Assembly (NCBI RefSeq): GCF_049310025.1 | Contig: NZ_JBJYKD010000018.1 | Coordinates: 1 to 58,366, forward strand | Length of the DNA: 58,366 nucleotides | DNA from: JBJYKD01 sp049310025 | Lineage (GTDB): Bacteria > Bacillota > Thermosediminibacteria > Thermosediminibacterales > Tepidanaerobacteraceae | Direction of reading: 5' to 3' | Shown: positions 17,104 through 24,602 of the stretch, piece after piece | Position numbering within the stretch: the stretch's first letter is position 1 | Layout: each line of letters begins with the position of its first letter | Notes under the pieces: generated by a model | The model's input: only the letters and a program-made list of their open reading frames with translations | Databases searched by the model: none | Told to the model about the DNA's origin: nothing | Translations under genes and position numbers: made by a program

Positions 17104-17132
17104 ATTATATCAGGGGATAAAACCGTTGTCAA
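17104..17132 (-). promoter_or_regulatory. Promoter of metYX riboswitch transcript
   Basis: Perfect consensus TTGACA (17127-17132), 17-base spacer, TATAAT (17104-17109), located 21 bases beyond the codY stop codon and about 30 bases before the aptamer. Confidence 0.9.
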
Positions 17133-17152
17133 TATAAATTTATAGGGCGCAG

Positions 17153-17938
17153 TTAAGATCTAATTTTTTTAAGTTCTTCTACCAGTTTATCGTTGAGTAT
17201 TCTTATATATGTACCTTTCATGCCCAGCGACCGCGATTCTATGACGCCGGCGCTTTCGAATTTTCTCAGGGCATTTACAATGACAGACCTGGTGATGCCG
17301 ACCTTGTCGGCAATCTTGCTGGCCACCAGCAGCCCTTCATTTCCATCCAGTTCTTCAAAAATATGTTCCACCGCTTCCAGTTCCGAAAAGGACAGCGTCC
17401 CGATCGCCAGTTGGGCAATGGCTTTCTTGCGCGCCTCTTCCTCAATTTCTTCATTTTTTGACCTCAATATCTCCATGCCCACAACCGTTGCACTGTATTC
17501 CGCCAGGACCAGGTCCTCTTCGGTGAACTCCCTGCCAAATCTGGTTAAAACCAGCGTCCCCAACCTTTCCCCGCCGCCGTTAATCGGCACTATTGTCATC
17601 AACATGCCTGTGCCGGGACCCTGGGCAGTGCTTTCCTCAGCCATCTCAAGGGCATCCGGAGTTAGATTGGGCCTTGTCTCCCGGATCTCCAGCAGCCTGT
17701 CGTTATAATGTTTTGGAAAAACCTTTTCCTCCAGCACCATCTCCCGAACCGGATCGCCATCGGAGTCTTCCATCAAATAAAAGCCCAAAACCTTACCCTT
17801 CCGGCTGGCGACATAGGCGTTTACAGACAGCACCTCCCCCAGGATTTTGCATACCTCGTCGAAATCCACCGGGTACCCGGCCGTCCTCTGCAACAATTTG
17901 TTGATTTTCCTGGTTTTTTCTAATAAGTTCTCTGCCAT
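17153..17938 (-). CDS. codY: GTP-sensing global transcriptional regulator CodY
   Basis: 261 residues with an N-terminal GAF domain (about 1-155, binds branched-chain amino acids) and C-terminal winged helix with the invariant ASKIADKVGITRSVIVNALRKFESAGVIESRSLGMKGTY-type region (about 205-245). CodY represses amino acid and peptide acquisition genes when GTP and branched-chain amino acids are plentiful. ATG start with GAGGAGG upstream. It stands alone rather than in the xerC-hslVU cluster seen in Bacilli. Targets nearby (OPT-PepV, ABC transporter, met genes) are plausible. A partial CodY-box (about 11 of 15) lies near 18015-18030 upstream of its own start. Confidence 0.95.
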   Translation of the reverse strand: MAENLLEKTRKINKLLQRTAGYPVDFDEVCKILGEVLSVNAYVASRKGKVLGFYLMEDSDGDPVREMVLEEKVFPKHYNDRLLEIRETRPNLTPDALEMAEESTAQGPGTGMLMTIVPINGGGERLGTLVLTRFGREFTEEDLVLAEYSATVVGMEILRSKNEEIEEEARKKAIAQLAIGTLSFSELEAVEHIFEELDGNEGLLVASKIADKVGITRSVIVNALRKFESAGVIESRSLGMKGTYIRILNDKLVEELKKIRS

Positions 17939-18173
17939 AGTACTTCATCCTCCTCAAAATTACTCTTCAAATAAAATTATTAGCATAATTTACATGTTTT
18001 AAACTTCAAATATTACATTTTCACAAAAAATTGCACAATTGCTTGAATTCGCCTTAATGTTGAATGGACGTTTTTCCCCCTGAAAGGTTCGGATGTTTTT
18101 AAAAAAACAAAGGATCGATTAACTTAACTTAAAAATGGGCAACGGTACAAAAAAAATTTGTTAATATTAAATC

Positions 18174-18614
18174 TTAATACTTACGTATATAGTAAATATA
18201 ATGGGCAAAGTACAGAATAATTTCAGTCAGGAGAATTGCGCTGATGTCTGCAGGAATTTTTCCTTTTTGTCCCGTTTCTCCGCCCAGGATGGCAAATAAT
18301 ATCAAAATGGTCCACCAGAACGCTCCGTTAGCCGCTTTGGCGGTGATAAACTCTTTGCGTTCATCGGGCTCTGCCGCCCAGACTTCCAGCTTTCCGGATT
18401 TTATTTGATTTATGCGTCTCACCGCCAGAGTGATCCCCGAAATATATGCGGCCGAACCTGTCAGCCAAATAAATGCTACCGGAGTATCAAGTTCCTGTTT
18501 TATAAAACTTATCACAAACCATATGGCGGCACCCGCGAGATATACGCCTCCGAACCACAGGTAACTGCGGAGGTGCTTTATAGCCCTATCCTGCATGCTG
18601 TTTTTCTTTGACAT
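18174..18614 (-). CDS. Small integral membrane protein of unknown function
   Basis: About 146 residues with four predicted membrane segments arranged as two hairpins (YLWFGGVYLAGAAIWFVISF, then FIWLTGSAAYISGITLAV; after a charged loop, GAFWWTILILFAILGG and AILLTEIILYFAHYIYYI). Not assigned to a family; small membrane proteins next to a short XRE regulator are a common arrangement. It follows the XRE gene by 24 bases in the same transcript, which suggests the regulator controls it. Start chosen at the ATG (MSKKNS), 9 bases after GGGAG. Confidence 0.7.
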   Translation of the reverse strand: MSKKNSMQDRAIKHLRSYLWFGGVYLAGAAIWFVISFIKQELDTPVAFIWLTGSAAYISGITLAVRRINQIKSGKLEVWAAEPDERKEFITAKAANGAFWWTILILFAILGGETGQKGKIPADISAILLTEIILYFAHYIYYIRKY

Positions 18615-18638
18615 TATCATCAACTCCCATATAAAAAT

Positions 18639-18854
18639 TTATTCCCAATCAGACGGTTCCAGGATGAAGATTTGTTCCATCGGAAGTTCAAAAATATTCG
18701 CCATTTTCAGTGCGAGAATTATCGAAGGTTTATAACGCCCCGTTTCAATGGCGTTAATGGTCTGGCGGGAGACATGCACTTTTTTCGCCAGCTGCTCCTG
18801 GGTTAATCCTTTCTCCTCTCTGAGTTTTTTAACATAGTTTTTTATAAAAGCCAC
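18639..18854 (-). CDS. XRE family regulator (short, Cro/CI-type)
   Basis: A compact 68-71 residue helix-turn-helix protein (KLREEKGLTQEQLAKKVHVSRQTINAIETGRYKPSI). The start is odd. The promoter places the RNA start near 18882, excluding the long upstream ATG. The only conventional start is a GTG (18852-18854) that overlaps the ribosome site GGAGG itself. Eight bases after that GGAGG stands ATA (18843-18845), and reading from it gives xKNYVKKLREEKGLTQ, exactly the usual N-terminus of this family. I give the GTG coordinates but consider an AUA start likely. Two palindromes at its promoter suggest tight autoregulation. Confidence 0.82.
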   Translation of the reverse strand: MAFIKNYVKKLREEKGLTQEQLAKKVHVSRQTINAIETGRYKPSIILALKMANIFELPMEQIFILEPSDWE

Positions 18855-18864
18855 CTCCCAACAT

Positions 18865-18888
18865 CGGTGTAAAGTTAGCTTTACACCG
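18865..18888. promoter_or_regulatory. XRE operator 2 (palindrome over transcription start)
   Basis: CGGTGTAAAG and CTTTACACCG arms around a 4-base centre. It begins just after the -10 element in the minus-strand promoter, so it covers the start point. Confidence 0.75.
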
Positions 18889-18917
18889 ATTATATCATTT
18901 GAACAAGGTTTTGTAAA
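18889..18917 (-). promoter_or_regulatory. Promoter of XRE-membrane protein operon
   Basis: Minus-strand TTTACA (18912-18917), 17-base spacer, TATAAT (18889-18894). The -35 element is part of operator 1 and the -10 abuts operator 2. Confidence 0.88.
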
Positions 18918-18929
18918 GTATGCTTTACA
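18912..18929. promoter_or_regulatory. XRE operator 1 (palindrome over -35)
   Basis: TGTAAAG and CTTTACA arms around TATG. Shares the core TGTAAAG-N4-CTTTACA with operator 2, with centres 44 bases apart. Confidence 0.75.
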
Positions 18930-19089
18930 TCTCATGCATTAGAGTTGCGTCTATTCAGTGTCCAGAATACAAAAGTATTCTTCCAGTGGCAGCCAGAAAA
19001 TCAGATTAAATGCGGTAAAAAGTTTAGTAGATTTAACTGCAGCATACCGACGGTATATTTTTGTAACCAGGTATCGCTTAAGTGCTTAC

Positions 19090-19118
19090 TTTAACAATTC
19101 AGCCATAAAATTTATACT
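19090..19118 (+). promoter_or_regulatory. Promoter of alcohol dehydrogenase gene
   Basis: TTTAAC (19090-19095), 17-base spacer, TATACT (19113-19118), about 32 bases before the ribosome site. The remaining intergenic sequence (18936-19089) holds only a small AGAATAC/GTATTCT hairpin at about 18964. Confidence 0.6.
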
Positions 19119-19156
19119 ATTATTAGCGATATCTTAAGTCAAAAGGAAGTGATGGT

Positions 19157-20326
19157 GTGGAAAACTTTGTTTTCAAAAACCCCACAAAAATTATTTTCGG
19201 AAAGGGGACGGAGAAACTCATAGGGGAAGAAACCGCGCGGTATGAAAAGAAGGTCCTTTTTTGCTACGGCGGAGGGAGCATAAAGAGAACGGGGCTTTAC
19301 GACAGGGTGGTAAAGTCGCTCAGGCAATCCGGCGTAGAGTTTGTGGAGCTGTCGGGCATCCAGCCCAATCCCCGTTTGAGCCTGGTGAGAGAGGGCATAA
19401 AATTGTGCCGGGAAAACTCCATCAAATTCATCCTGGCCGTGGGGGGCGGAAGCGTGATAGACACCGCCAAGGCCATCGCCGTCGGAGTGCCCTATGAAGG
19501 CGACGTATGGGATTTTTATTCAGGAAAGGCTAACGTCGAAGAGGCGCTGCCGGTAGGCGTCATTTTGACCATCCCCGCCACCGGGAGCGAAGCCAGCGAC
19601 AGTTCGGTCATTACCAACGAAGAGGGATGGTTTAAAAGAGGCATACACAGCGAGCATATAAGGCCGGTTTTTTCCATATTAAATCCAGAACTTACATATA
19701 CGCTGCCACCCTATCAGACGGCCTGCGGCGCCGCGGATATCATGGCCCACGTAATGGAAAGGTATTTTACCGATGTAAAACATGTGGATTTCACCGACAG
19801 GCTGTGCGAAGCCACATTAAAGACCGTCATCAATAATGTGCAGATAGCGTTAAAACACCCCGACAATTACGACGCCAGGGCCGAAATCATGTGGGCGGGC
19901 ACCATAGCTCACAACGACCTGCTGAGTACCGGCAGGATTGGCGACTGGGCTTCCCACAAGATCGAACACGAATTGAGCGGAATATACGACATTGCCCACG
20001 GGGCAGGGCTTGCCATAGTGTTCCCGGCATGGATGAAATACGTGTACAGGCATGATGTAAACAGATTCGTCCAGTTCGCCGTAAGGGTATGGGACGTCGA
20101 CATGCCCTTTGAATCGCCTGAGTCCGTTGCGCTGGCGGGAATTGAAAGGATGACGGAGTTTTTCAGGAAAATCGGCCTTCCGGTAACGTTGAGCGAGATT
20201 AATATCCCCGACGACAGATTTGAGGAAATGGCAGACAAATGCACCGATTCGGGCAAAAAAACCGTCGGCAATTTCGTCAAACTGGGCAAAGACGATGTGA
20301 TAAATATTTTCAAGCTGGCAAAATAG
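19157..20326 (+). CDS. Iron-containing alcohol dehydrogenase (butanol dehydrogenase type)
   Basis: Group III alcohol dehydrogenase, 389 residues, of the BdhA/YugJ subfamily that reduces aldehydes with NAD(P)H. N-terminal nucleotide domain with AVGGGSVIDTAKAIA at about 95-110; metal ligands in CGAADIMAHVMERYF (Asp, His) and in IEHELSGIYDIAHGAGLAIVFPAW (two His). GTG start after AAAGGAAGTG. It has its own promoter and terminator. Probably redox balancing in a fermenter; the substrate is not determined. Confidence 0.93.
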   Translation: MENFVFKNPTKIIFGKGTEKLIGEETARYEKKVLFCYGGGSIKRTGLYDRVVKSLRQSGVEFVELSGIQPNPRLSLVREGIKLCRENSIKFILAVGGGSVIDTAKAIAVGVPYEGDVWDFYSGKANVEEALPVGVILTIPATGSEASDSSVITNEEGWFKRGIHSEHIRPVFSILNPELTYTLPPYQTACGAADIMAHVMERYFTDVKHVDFTDRLCEATLKTVINNVQIALKHPDNYDARAEIMWAGTIAHNDLLSTGRIGDWASHKIEHELSGIYDIAHGAGLAIVFPAWMKYVYRHDVNRFVQFAVRVWDVDMPFESPESVALAGIERMTEFFRKIGLPVTLSEINIPDDRFEEMADKCTDSGKKTVGNFVKLGKDDVINIFKLAK

Positions 20327-20351
20327 ACGCATAATCCCTGCTGTATGGCAC

Positions 20352-20386
20352 AACAGGCTGTCCCGAACGGACAGTCTGTTTTTTCA
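20352..20386 (+). terminator. Intrinsic terminator after alcohol dehydrogenase
   Basis: AACAGGCTGTCC and GGACAGTCTGTT stem with CGAAC-type loop and TTTTTT. Confidence 0.85.
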
Positions 20387-20522
20387 TCAAAATCGCCGTT
20401 TTTTACCTGTCGAATCTAATTTTGTTGAATGAGAAGTTTTTTGTCCCGGAAAGACAGGATGGCGATTTTTCAGCCGGTTGAACTCAGCCAGATTAAGCGC
20501 CTTTGGGTATAATAAGCAATTG

Positions 20523-20777
20523 TTAAACCCTGCAATACATGGATAACAAAAAGTTTTTTATATAGTGCCTGAGGGGGCGTCGTCGTAGACTGAACATCCG
20601 GGCGGGCTCGCGAATATCATCCGGAATAGTATATGCAGGTTTTCGCCCACGGTTTCCGCGCGCCAGCCGGGCAGGACCCTGGGATTTTAATCTAGCATTA
20701 AGCCGATACACTTGATAACACCGTGGAAATATCATCTTGCACTGTCTCCTTGAGTGTGATAAAATATTAACAATCAA
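20523..20777 (-). pseudogene. Transposase N-terminal remnant
   Basis: A short minus-strand frame whose middle, YQVYRLNARLKSQGPARL then ARGNRGRKPAYTIPDDIRE, matches the helix-turn-helix to linker junction typical of ISNCY/IS1202-like transposases (xRQVxRLxxRxKxxGPxGLxHGNRGRxP). The upstream helix is in a different frame and no DDE catalytic domain follows, so only a scar of an insertion remains. No terminal inverted repeats are evident. The rest of 20390-20736 contains nothing else I can support. Confidence 0.6.
20737..20765 (+). promoter_or_regulatory. Promoter of gldA
   Basis: TTGCAC (20737-20742), 17-base spacer, TAAAAT (20760-20765), 34 bases before the start codon. It lies within the transposase scar region. 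Confidence 0.7.
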
Positions 20778-20798
20778 TACGGGAGGAGGAGATCTGAA

Positions 20799-21899
20799 AT
20801 GATGAAAGCCATCATAGGGCCGGGGAAGTACGTTCAGGGAAATGGGGTTTTAAAAAATATTAAAGATCACGTCATCAACCTCGGTCGTTCATTTTTCATA
20901 ATCGCCAGCGAGAACGGTATAAAAAGGACACGGCCTGTCATGGAGGAAAGTTTTGCAGGTGAAAATGCAGAACTGATATTTGAACCCTTCGGAGGGGAAT
21001 GTTCGGAAAATGAAATAAACAGGCTGAAAACACTCGCAGAAAAAAATAATTCCGCTGTGATAATGGGAGTGGGAGGCGGAAAGATTTTTGATACAGCCAA
21101 AGCCCTCGCGTATTATCTTGGGCTTCCGGTTGTGATAGTTCCCACTATAGCATCCACCGACGCACCCTGCAGTGCGCTTTCGGTTATATATACCGACGAA
21201 GGAGTATTCAGCAAATACCTGATGCTGCCCAAAAATCCCGACGTTGTCCTGGTGGACACCGGAATCATCGCCAGAGCCCCGGCAAGATTGCTGGTTTCCG
21301 GAATGGGTGACGCCCTCGCCACATATTTTGAAGCCAGGGCATGTGTCAGGTCAAACGCATCCAGCATGGCAGGCGGAAAGAGCACAAAGGCGGCGATGGC
21401 CCTCGCCGAACTCTGTTACAGGACACTGCTGGAAGACGGCCTCAAAGCAAAACTGGCCGTGGAAAACAAGGTATGTACCGGTGCTGTAGAAAACATCGTT
21501 GAGGCAAACACCTATTTAAGCGGCATAGGTTTTGAAAGCGGAGGACTCGCTGCTGCCCATGCCATTCATAACGGATTTACGGTCCTCGAAGAATGCCATC
21601 ATATGTATCACGGTGAAAAGGTGGCCTTCGGGACCATAGCGCAACTGGTACTTGAAAACAGCCCTCTGGAAGAGCTGAAAGAAGTGATCGGCTTCTGCCT
21701 GGATGTAGGGCTTCCAGTTACACTTGAGGAGCTGGGCATCAAGGAAGTTAAAGAGGCGGATATAAGAAAGGTTGCAGAAGTTTCCTGCGCCGAAAATGAA
21801 ACCATTCATAATATGCCGTTCAAGGTGACGCCAGAAGATGTGTATAGCGCCATACTGGGCGCCGACGCTCTTGGGAAAGCCTTCAAAAAATTGCGTTAA
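20799..21899 (+). CDS. gldA: Glycerol dehydrogenase
   Basis: 366-residue zinc-dependent GldA family enzyme oxidising glycerol to dihydroxyacetone with NAD+ (or the reverse). Signatures: GVGGGKIFDTAKALAYYLG near residue 90-110, PTIASTDAPCSALSVIYTDEG near 120-140, zinc ligands in SGMGDALATYFEAR (Asp) and in AAAHAIHNGF and HHMYHGEKVAFG (His). Start at the first ATG of ATGATG after GGGAGGAGG. Followed by a strong terminator; monocistronic. No dihydroxyacetone kinase is nearby. Confidence 0.94.
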   Translation: MMKAIIGPGKYVQGNGVLKNIKDHVINLGRSFFIIASENGIKRTRPVMEESFAGENAELIFEPFGGECSENEINRLKTLAEKNNSAVIMGVGGGKIFDTAKALAYYLGLPVVIVPTIASTDAPCSALSVIYTDEGVFSKYLMLPKNPDVVLVDTGIIARAPARLLVSGMGDALATYFEARACVRSNASSMAGGKSTKAAMALAELCYRTLLEDGLKAKLAVENKVCTGAVENIVEANTYLSGIGFESGGLAAAHAIHNGFTVLEECHHMYHGEKVAFGTIAQLVLENSPLEELKEVIGFCLDVGLPVTLEELGIKEVKEADIRKVAEVSCAENETIHNMPFKVTPEDVYSAILGADALGKAFKKLR

Positions 21900-21913
21900 A
21901 TATTAAGTGATTT

Positions 21914-21945
21914 AAGGTAAAGCTGCCGCAGCTTTACCTTTTTTG
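21914..21945 (+). terminator. Intrinsic terminator after gldA
   Basis: AAGGTAAAGCTGC and GCAGCTTTACCTT form a perfect 13-base stem followed by TTTTG. Confidence 0.9.
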
Positions 21946-21953
21946 TTTCAATC

Positions 21954-21979
21954 AAAATACTCGCGTAAAATACTCGCGT
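21954..21979. repeat. 13-base tandem repeat
   Basis: Two perfect copies of AAAATACTCGCGT. The surrounding gap 21980-22200 shows a TATAAT at 22146-22151 without a good -35 and nothing else assignable. Confidence 0.6.
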
Positions 21980-22200
21980 CGAGCTCAAGGCTCACCAACC
22001 TTTACCACTGTTAATGACCCCTCCAAAGAAGATATGGACTTGTTTATCCTTACGCATTCGGAACCACCGTTACCGGCCGGCCCAAATCACCATCAAACTT
22101 CCCGGCCGCCATGTCAGTGATGCTTTTATATTTTTGAAAAAATGATATAATTTTTACTGAAGAAATTTACCGGTGAATAGATCGGGGTTTTGATTGTTAT

Positions 22201-22410
22201 GGGCAGAAAAGAGTTAACAGAGTTGATTATCATCTGGATACAAGAGGAGGAATTAAAGAACTGCCATTTTCGGAAATTAAGGCCATTTTACGCGGCGCAG
22301 ACCACCTCATAGGGAGAGGGGGCCGGAACCCCACCCCCAGGCCCGAAAGACAGATTTTAGCGTCCTTTAAATCAGGAATTCGAGGTGCAGTATGGATCTT
22401 TTTAAAATAG
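22201..22410 (+). pseudogene. Remnant of a coding gene upstream of the sigma factor
   Basis: Reading in the frame that begins at 22201 gives RVDYHLDTRGG, IKELPFSEIKAILRGADHLI and GRGGRN, which has the texture of a real protein and, as I recall it, of a Firmicute RQC-like small protein family with ELPFxEIxxILRGADxLIxxGGR. There is no start codon in frame after the TGA at 22174, and the sequence after GGRN loses the resemblance, so it is a fragment. It overlaps the first codons of the sigma gene. Family assignment from memory is tentative. Confidence 0.4.
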
Positions 22411-22997
22411 TGAACAGATCCAAAAACAAAGATAATAAAGCCTTTCAGATACTGTTCGAAATGTTTTATGAAGAGGTTTACAGGGTTTCTTATTTAATCA
22501 CCCGCAGTCCATCGCTGGCGGAAGACGCCACTCAGGAGGCTTTTTTAAAGGCTTTCGAACGGCTTGACACTTTAAAAGAACCCCGAAAATTCGGAGCATG
22601 GGTCAAGGCCATAGCCACTCGCTCTGCGGTGGACATACTGCGCCAGCGAAAACACATGGTAACTTCTCAGGATATATCCGAACTGTCCACGGATGACTAT
22701 TTTCCGCAGGTAAAATTGCCCATGCCGGAAACCGAAGCGGAACGCCGGGAGTTGAGAGCCAAACTCCTGGAGGCCATCGATTCTTTAACCCCCGTCCACC
22801 GGCAGGTGGTGGTCTTGAAATACTTCCTCGATTTTGATAACCAGGCGATAGCTGAAACTCTAAATCTACCCCTCGGCACGGTTAAATCCCGCCTGCACCG
22901 TGCCCTTAAGATATTGAATTGCAAGCTGACCGAAGATGAAAATTTTCCTTTACATTCAAAGACTATAGCCCAAATTCAAAGGGAGGGATCCCTGTAA
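22392..22997 (+). CDS. ECF-type RNA polymerase sigma factor
   Basis: 201 residues with sigma region 2 (about 15-85: YEEVYRVSYLITRSPSLAEDATQEAFLKAF, WVKAIATRSAVDILR) and region 4 (about 125-180: LTPVHRQVVVLKYFLDFDNQAIAETLNLPLGTVKSRLHRALK). It should direct polymerase to stress or envelope promoters. The gene overlaps the next by TAATG, which fits a sigma/anti-sigma pair. Start context (AGGTGCAGT then ATG) is weak; transcription may be autoregulated, but I could not define the ECF promoter. Confidence 0.9.
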   Translation: MDLFKIVNRSKNKDNKAFQILFEMFYEEVYRVSYLITRSPSLAEDATQEAFLKAFERLDTLKEPRKFGAWVKAIATRSAVDILRQRKHMVTSQDISELSTDDYFPQVKLPMPETEAERRELRAKLLEAIDSLTPVHRQVVVLKYFLDFDNQAIAETLNLPLGTVKSRLHRALKILNCKLTEDENFPLHSKTIAQIQREGSL

Positions 22998-23770
22998 TGG
23001 AAGAGTTGAACCTGGAAGATCTGATAAAGCAAACTTTGCACGAGGAAGCAAACCGTATAGACGCACCTCCCCCGGATAAGATTTGGGCAAATATTGCCGG
23101 AGGAAAAGATGTCTCGCGTTTTTCAAAAAAACTTGCCGCCAAACACAAATTGTCCGCCTTTCAATTGGTGGCGGCGAGTGTGGCCGTATTGTCCTTGGGC
23201 GCCGCCGTTTACTTTTTAAATCCGCCCACCGCCGACGCCATAAGCAGCAGGGTCTTAAAGACGGTGGTAGAATTTTTCATAAAACCGGAGCCTCCTTCCG
23301 ATATAAGCATCTCCATGAGCAGTACTACTTCACCGCCGCCCGGGGCGCCTCCTCCTCCACCAGACTGGCCGCTGGCTACCGGGGAAAGGGTGGTGACCCT
23401 TGAACAGGCTCAATCGGAAGCTTCTTTCTCGTTTAAAAAACCTTCTTACCTGCCCCGGGGGATGACTCTGGATATCGTCACCGTCCTGGACAAATATGCC
23501 GTAAAGCAGTACTACCGCTCAGACAAAAACCGGCTCATTATAGGCCAGCAATACATGCCGGGCGACTTCGCCTCCAGCAGTTTTTTCGCCGGAGCCCGGG
23601 TAAAAAAGGTGAACATCAAAGGCACAGAAGGCACTCTGGTCGTCCAGCACAACCCGCATTCCGGAAAAGACCGGGTCCACATCCTGTGGTTTGACGACAA
23701 AATTCGCTTCGAACTGGATACAGACTTAAGCGAAAGGGAAGCTCTGAAGATTGCCCGCTCCCTTGAATAA
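22997..23770 (+). CDS. Putative membrane-anchored anti-sigma factor with DUF4367-like domain
   Basis: 257 residues: cytoplasmic N-terminus (about 1-55), one membrane segment near 57-78 (FQLVAASVAVLSLGAAVYFL), then a proline-rich external linker (PPPGAPPPPP near 115-125) and a C-terminal DUF4367-like beta domain (FSFKKPSYLPRGMTLDIV onward). Position and one-base overlap with the sigma gene suggest it sequesters that sigma and senses an envelope signal. No zinc-binding HxxxCxxC motif is present, so it is not a ZAS-type anti-sigma; the assignment is by context. Confidence 0.78.
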   Translation: MEELNLEDLIKQTLHEEANRIDAPPPDKIWANIAGGKDVSRFSKKLAAKHKLSAFQLVAASVAVLSLGAAVYFLNPPTADAISSRVLKTVVEFFIKPEPPSDISISMSSTTSPPPGAPPPPPDWPLATGERVVTLEQAQSEASFSFKKPSYLPRGMTLDIVTVLDKYAVKQYYRSDKNRLIIGQQYMPGDFASSSFFAGARVKKVNIKGTEGTLVVQHNPHSGKDRVHILWFDDKIRFELDTDLSEREALKIARSLE

Positions 23771-23789
23771 GAGGGTGTCGAATAGTAAT

Positions 23790-23840
23790 GCATAAAAAAA
23801 GAACCCGCATCGTTTTTGAAACAGGGTTCTTTTTTTATGC
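23790..23840. terminator. Bidirectional terminator
   Basis: GCATAAAAAAAGAACCC and GGGTTCTTTTTTTATGC form a long stem with T tracts on both strands, between the converging anti-sigma and ABC transporter genes. Confidence 0.92.
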
Positions 23841-23849
23841 AGTTTTTTC

Positions 23850-24602
23850 TCACGCTATAATTTTTTCTAAAAAGCGCCTGGTGCGGCTATGACGGGGTGA
23901 TTTGAAAATATTGAGCGGTGTGTCTTCCTCCAGAATTCTTCCGCCGTCCATAAATACCACCCTGTCGGCTACCTCCTTCGCAAACCCCATTTCGTGAGTT
24001 ACCACCAGCATGGTCATGCCGTCTTTTGCCAGTTGCTTCATCACCGAAAGTACCTCTCCCACCAGTTCCGGGTCCAGGGCTGAGGTGGGCTCGTCGAAGA
24101 GCATGACCCTGGGCTGCATGGCAAGGGCCCGGGCTATGGCAACCCTCTGCTTCTGGCCCCCCGAAAGCCGGGAGGGATATTCGTCTTTTTTAGCCGCAAG
24201 ACCCACTTTCTCCAGGAGGTTCAGTGCAATTTCCCGGGCCTGGCCTTTGGGAGTTTTCTTTACCGTCACCAGCCCCTCCATGACGTTTTCCAGCGCCGTC
24301 ATATGGGGAAAAAGGTTAAATTGCTGGAAGACCATGCCTATTTCTTGCTGCAGGACTCGAAAGGACCTGTTTTTTGGATCTAAAGGCCGGCCTTCTATAC
24401 AAATCCGCCCTTTTTCCGGTTTTTCCAGATTTTTGATGCACCTTAAAAGAGTACTTTTTCCAGAACCGCTGGGACCTATTATCACCACCACTTCGCCGGC
24501 CGAAACATCGAGATTTATATCCTGAAGCACTTTGAGATCCCCGAAGGATTTGTGAAGACCCTCAACAGAAAGGATATAATTTGCGCTCATGGTATCATTC
24601 AT
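23850..24602 (-). CDS. glnQ: Polar amino acid ABC transporter, ATP-binding protein
   Basis: 250-residue ATPase of the polar amino acid (PAAT) family: Walker A GPSGSGKST, Q-loop GMVFQQFNLFPHM, signature RLSGGQKQR, Walker B VMLFDEPTSALDP, H-loop VVTHEM. Works at the inner face of the membrane with the permease encoded immediately upstream, which it overlaps by 8 bases. Start ATG with GAGGAGG 10 bases upstream; an in-frame ATG four codons later is an alternative. Substrate within the family (glutamine, cystine, arginine) is not resolvable here. Confidence 0.94.
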   Translation of the reverse strand: MNDTMSANYILSVEGLHKSFGDLKVLQDINLDVSAGEVVVIIGPSGSGKSTLLRCIKNLEKPEKGRICIEGRPLDPKNRSFRVLQQEIGMVFQQFNLFPHMTALENVMEGLVTVKKTPKGQAREIALNLLEKVGLAAKKDEYPSRLSGGQKQRVAIARALAMQPRVMLFDEPTSALDPELVGEVLSVMKQLAKDGMTMLVVTHEMGFAKEVADRVVFMDGGRILEEDTPLNIFKSPRHSRTRRFLEKIIA

